This document shows, in pieces, positions 6,854-8,159 of a DNA stretch of 8,159 nt. How positions within the stretch are numbered: position 1 is the first letter of the stretch; each line of letters starts with the position of its first letter. A model generated the notes under the pieces. It did no database searches. It was not told the DNA's origin and saw only the letters and a list, made by a program, of their open reading frames with translations. The stretch spans positions 1 through 8,159 of the forward strand of contig JAGYOI010000044.1 in NCBI GenBank assembly GCA_018399395.1, written 5' to 3'. The position numbers were made by a program, and so were the translations under genes. This DNA comes from Prolixibacteraceae bacterium (GTDB lineage: Bacteria > Bacteroidota > Bacteroidia > Bacteroidales > Prolixibacteraceae).

Positions 6854-7819
6854 ATGAAGCTTTTGCGAAAAACCCACGAGCGTAAGCTGTTACGCATGGC
6901 TATTCCTTATATTAACAAGGCTAAGCGGGCTTCTTTTCCTGGTTTTGATAAGGTGCCAATATACAATGTGGCTTTGTTTTTTTATAGCGGATTAAAAAAT
7001 GGGGTAATAAATATCAGGGCTGCATCAGTTGCCTATAGTTTAATGTTGGCCCTTTTTCCGGCTATCCTTTTTCTTTTTACTTTAATACCGGTTATACCCA
7101 TTGATAATTTTCAGGAAGAGCTTCTTTTGTTGATAGAATCGTTGGTTCCTGAATCTATTTATACTGAGATAAACCGGATTATTATCGATATTATTACAAT
7201 AAAACATGGTGGTGTGTTGTCTCTTGGTTTTGTGCTGGCCTTGTTGTTTTCAATGAACGGCATTGTTCGCATGATTCAGGCGTTTAATGCTTCGGTTAAT
7301 GTTGAGGAAACGCGTTCGTGGATTATGCAGCGTGCTATTGCCCTGGTTTTGGTTTTTATTTTGGCATTGCTTATAACTGTTGCCGTTACGCTTACAATTG
7401 TAACGCAACGATTGATGAACTTTTTAGTGGATCACGATTTTATGCAGCAAGACTGGACCTATTACCTGGTGACAGTTGGAAAGTGGGTTGTGATTATTGC
7501 TTTTTTCTATTTTGCCTATTCGTTTTTATATTATCTGGGGCCTGCCCGTAAAAGTAAATACCGCTTTATATCGGCTGGTGCTACAGTGGCAACCTTGCTT
7601 TCAATATTGTTGACCTTAGGTTTTGGTTTTTATATCGATACTTTTGGGCGTTATAATGCATTGTACGGTTCGCTTGGTGCGTTGCCGGTTATAATGCTTA
7701 TTGTTTATTTAAATTGCATAGCTATCCTGGTTGGTTTTGAATTGAATGTTGGCATTGTGGCTGCCCGGAAGATTCATGTAAGCGCCCTGCATAGCGAAAA
7801 AAATGAAGAGCTGAATTAG
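6854..7819 (+). CDS. YihY/BrkB (UPF0761) family inner-membrane protein
   Basis: The start used is the ATG at 6854, giving 321 residues. Two TTG codons at 6845 and 6848 are in frame but less likely. Six hydrophobic segments fit the family: about 58-81, 119-138, 161-187, 210-228, 239-261 and 274-297. Family landmarks are RAASVAYSLMLALFPAILFL in the first helix, GIVRMIQAFNASVNVEETRSW after the second, FLYYLGPARKSKYRF before the fifth, and YGSLGALPVIMLIVYLNCIAILVGFELN near the end. The family was once misnamed ribonuclease BN. Its members are membrane proteins of uncertain function, sometimes proposed to be transporters, so no nuclease activity should be assumed. It follows the DUF4783 gene by 11 bases. 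Its stop codon lies within the loop of the candidate terminator. Confidence 0.94.
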   Translation: MKLLRKTHERKLLRMAIPYINKAKRASFPGFDKVPIYNVALFFYSGLKNGVINIRAASVAYSLMLALFPAILFLFTLIPVIPIDNFQEELLLLIESLVPESIYTEINRIIIDIITIKHGGVLSLGFVLALLFSMNGIVRMIQAFNASVNVEETRSWIMQRAIALVLVFILALLITVAVTLTIVTQRLMNFLVDHDFMQQDWTYYLVTVGKWVVIIAFFYFAYSFLYYLGPARKSKYRFISAGATVATLLSILLTLGFGFYIDTFGRYNALYGSLGALPVIMLIVYLNCIAILVGFELNVGIVAARKIHVSALHSEKNEELN

Positions 7820-7838
7820 CAATGTAACGCAGCTCTTC
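7805..7838 (+). terminator. Hairpin terminator overlapping the end of the YihY-family gene
   Basis: GAAGAGCTG (7805-7813) and CAGCTCTTC (7830-7838) form a perfect 9-bp stem with a 16-base loop. The stop codon at 7817-7819 is inside the loop, so the left arm is coding. The right arm is followed by TGTTTTCT and then a run of six T at 7851-7856. The U-tract is broken and the loop long, so termination strength is uncertain, but position and symmetry fit the end of the DUF4783-yihY transcript. Confidence 0.55.
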
Positions 7839-7859
7839 TGTTTTCTGCACTTTTTTGGG

Positions 7860-8159
7860 ATGCTTACCTATATAGCTGTAAATCAGATGTCGTGTTTTAA
7901 AATTGGGTATCCCAAATTTATTGTCATGTTTTTCAGAAAGAAATTCAACCGTTTCTGGAGCCACTCTATACGCATAACACAGAAGGTCAATGGCGGGTTA
8001 AAAGTTACAACAAACGCAGCCTGTGCCACAACGCAGCAAGAAATTAAAACACGCTATTATTTGGATAATAAATTTCATAGGCACATGATTATGTGTGTTT
8101 ATGTCTTCAAGCCAGACAGGCTCTCACTTTTCCATTCGATGAAAAGTGAGCAAAAATCT
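7860..8159 (+). CDS. Questionable partial open frame running off the right edge
   Basis: From the ATG at 7860 the frame has 100 codons with no stop before the window ends; later ATGs at 7887 and 7926 are alternative starts. The translation begins MLTYIAVNQMSC and ends HSMKSEQKS. Against its being a gene are several cysteines and methionines, few acidic residues, AGG and AGA codons, no hydrophobic or domain pattern, and a perfect 10-bp hairpin within its last codons. I recognise no family. It is listed only because an edge-truncated gene cannot be excluded. Confidence 0.15.
   Translation, partial: MLTYIAVNQMSCFKIGYPKFIVMFFRKKFNRFWSHSIRITQKVNGGLKVTTNAACATTQQEIKTRYYLDNKFHRHMIMCVYVFKPDRLSLFHSMKSEQKS
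8123..8150. repeat. Perfect 10-bp inverted repeat near right edge
   Basis: CTCACTTTTC (8123-8132) and GAAAAGTGAG (8141-8150) form a perfect stem around an 8-base loop, CATTCGAT. It is followed by CAAAAATCT on the plus strand, with no T run after it on either strand, so it does not look like an intrinsic terminator. It could be one end of a dispersed intergenic repeat or a processed hairpin. The structure is seen directly; its role is unknown. Confidence 0.5.

Larger units (their letters stand above)
7820..8159. other. Region after yihY without a convincing gene
   Basis: Apart from the terminator arm, these 340 bases hold only weak signals. There is a small near-palindrome (TTGGG TAT CCCAA, 7903-7915), a 5-bp inverted repeat CACAT/ATGTG (8082-8095), a perfect 10-bp hairpin at 8123-8150, and a plus-strand frame open to the right edge. 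A minus-strand open frame at 7722-7964 overlaps the yihY end and looks spurious. No RNA gene was recognised. Confidence 0.6.

Noticed and set aside
6854..7819. Annotation as ribonuclease BN
   Set aside because: This is a historical misassignment of the YihY/BrkB family; the sequence shows membrane helices and no nuclease motif.
7903..7915. Near-palindrome TTGGG TAT CCCAA as a terminator
   Set aside because: The stem is only 5 bp with a mismatch beyond it and is not followed by a T run.
7722..7964. 80-codon minus-strand open frame at the end of the YihY-family gene
   Set aside because: About 100 bases lie antisense to the conserved C-terminal YihY-family sequence, it spans the candidate terminator, and no family is recognisable.
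8082..8095. CACAT/ATGTG inverted repeat as an operator
   Set aside because: The arms are 5 bases, expected by chance, with no gene start nearby to regulate.

Overview
The window looks like the chromosome of a Bacteroidota bacterium, probably a marine or sediment Bacteroidales/Marinilabiliales type, although the genus is inferred. The reasons are an AT-rich sequence, A-rich leaders without clear Shine-Dalgarno sites, promoter-like TAnnTTTG boxes, and a DUF4783 protein (a family known to me from this phylum). No plasmid, phage, insertion-sequence, tRNA, rRNA or CRISPR signature was seen.

Layout: two divergent gene sets face away from an intergenic region of about 316 bases (6128-6443). The minus-strand set reads right to left. 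It starts with rlmH (23S rRNA pseudouridine-1915 N3-methyltransferase), followed after 1 base by a very large NtrY-like sensor histidine kinase (1222 aa, about 12 membrane segments, three predicted periplasmic domains). After a 39-base gap comes a glutamine-synthetase-fold protein, and after a 10-base gap a small membrane protein cut by the left edge. The tight spacing suggests one transcript. The plus-strand set is an exported DUF4783 protein followed 11 bases later by a YihY/BrkB-family membrane protein, which ends in a candidate terminator hairpin. The last 340 bases hold no convincing gene: an open frame runs off the right edge, and a perfect hairpin lies at the end.

The most interesting point is the glutamine-synthetase-like protein. 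It keeps the metal-binding and most substrate-binding residues of the fold. By hand alignment it has lost both residues that form the ammonium site of classical glutamine synthetase (Asp50 replaced by Asn95, and flap Glu327 replaced by Leu345). It may therefore join glutamate to an amine other than ammonia, or act as a regulator. It sits behind an NtrY-type kinase with no response regulator in view. The link between kinase and ligase is inferred from position only.

The rest of the window is ordinary conserved housekeeping content. I found no clear evidence of a completely new system.
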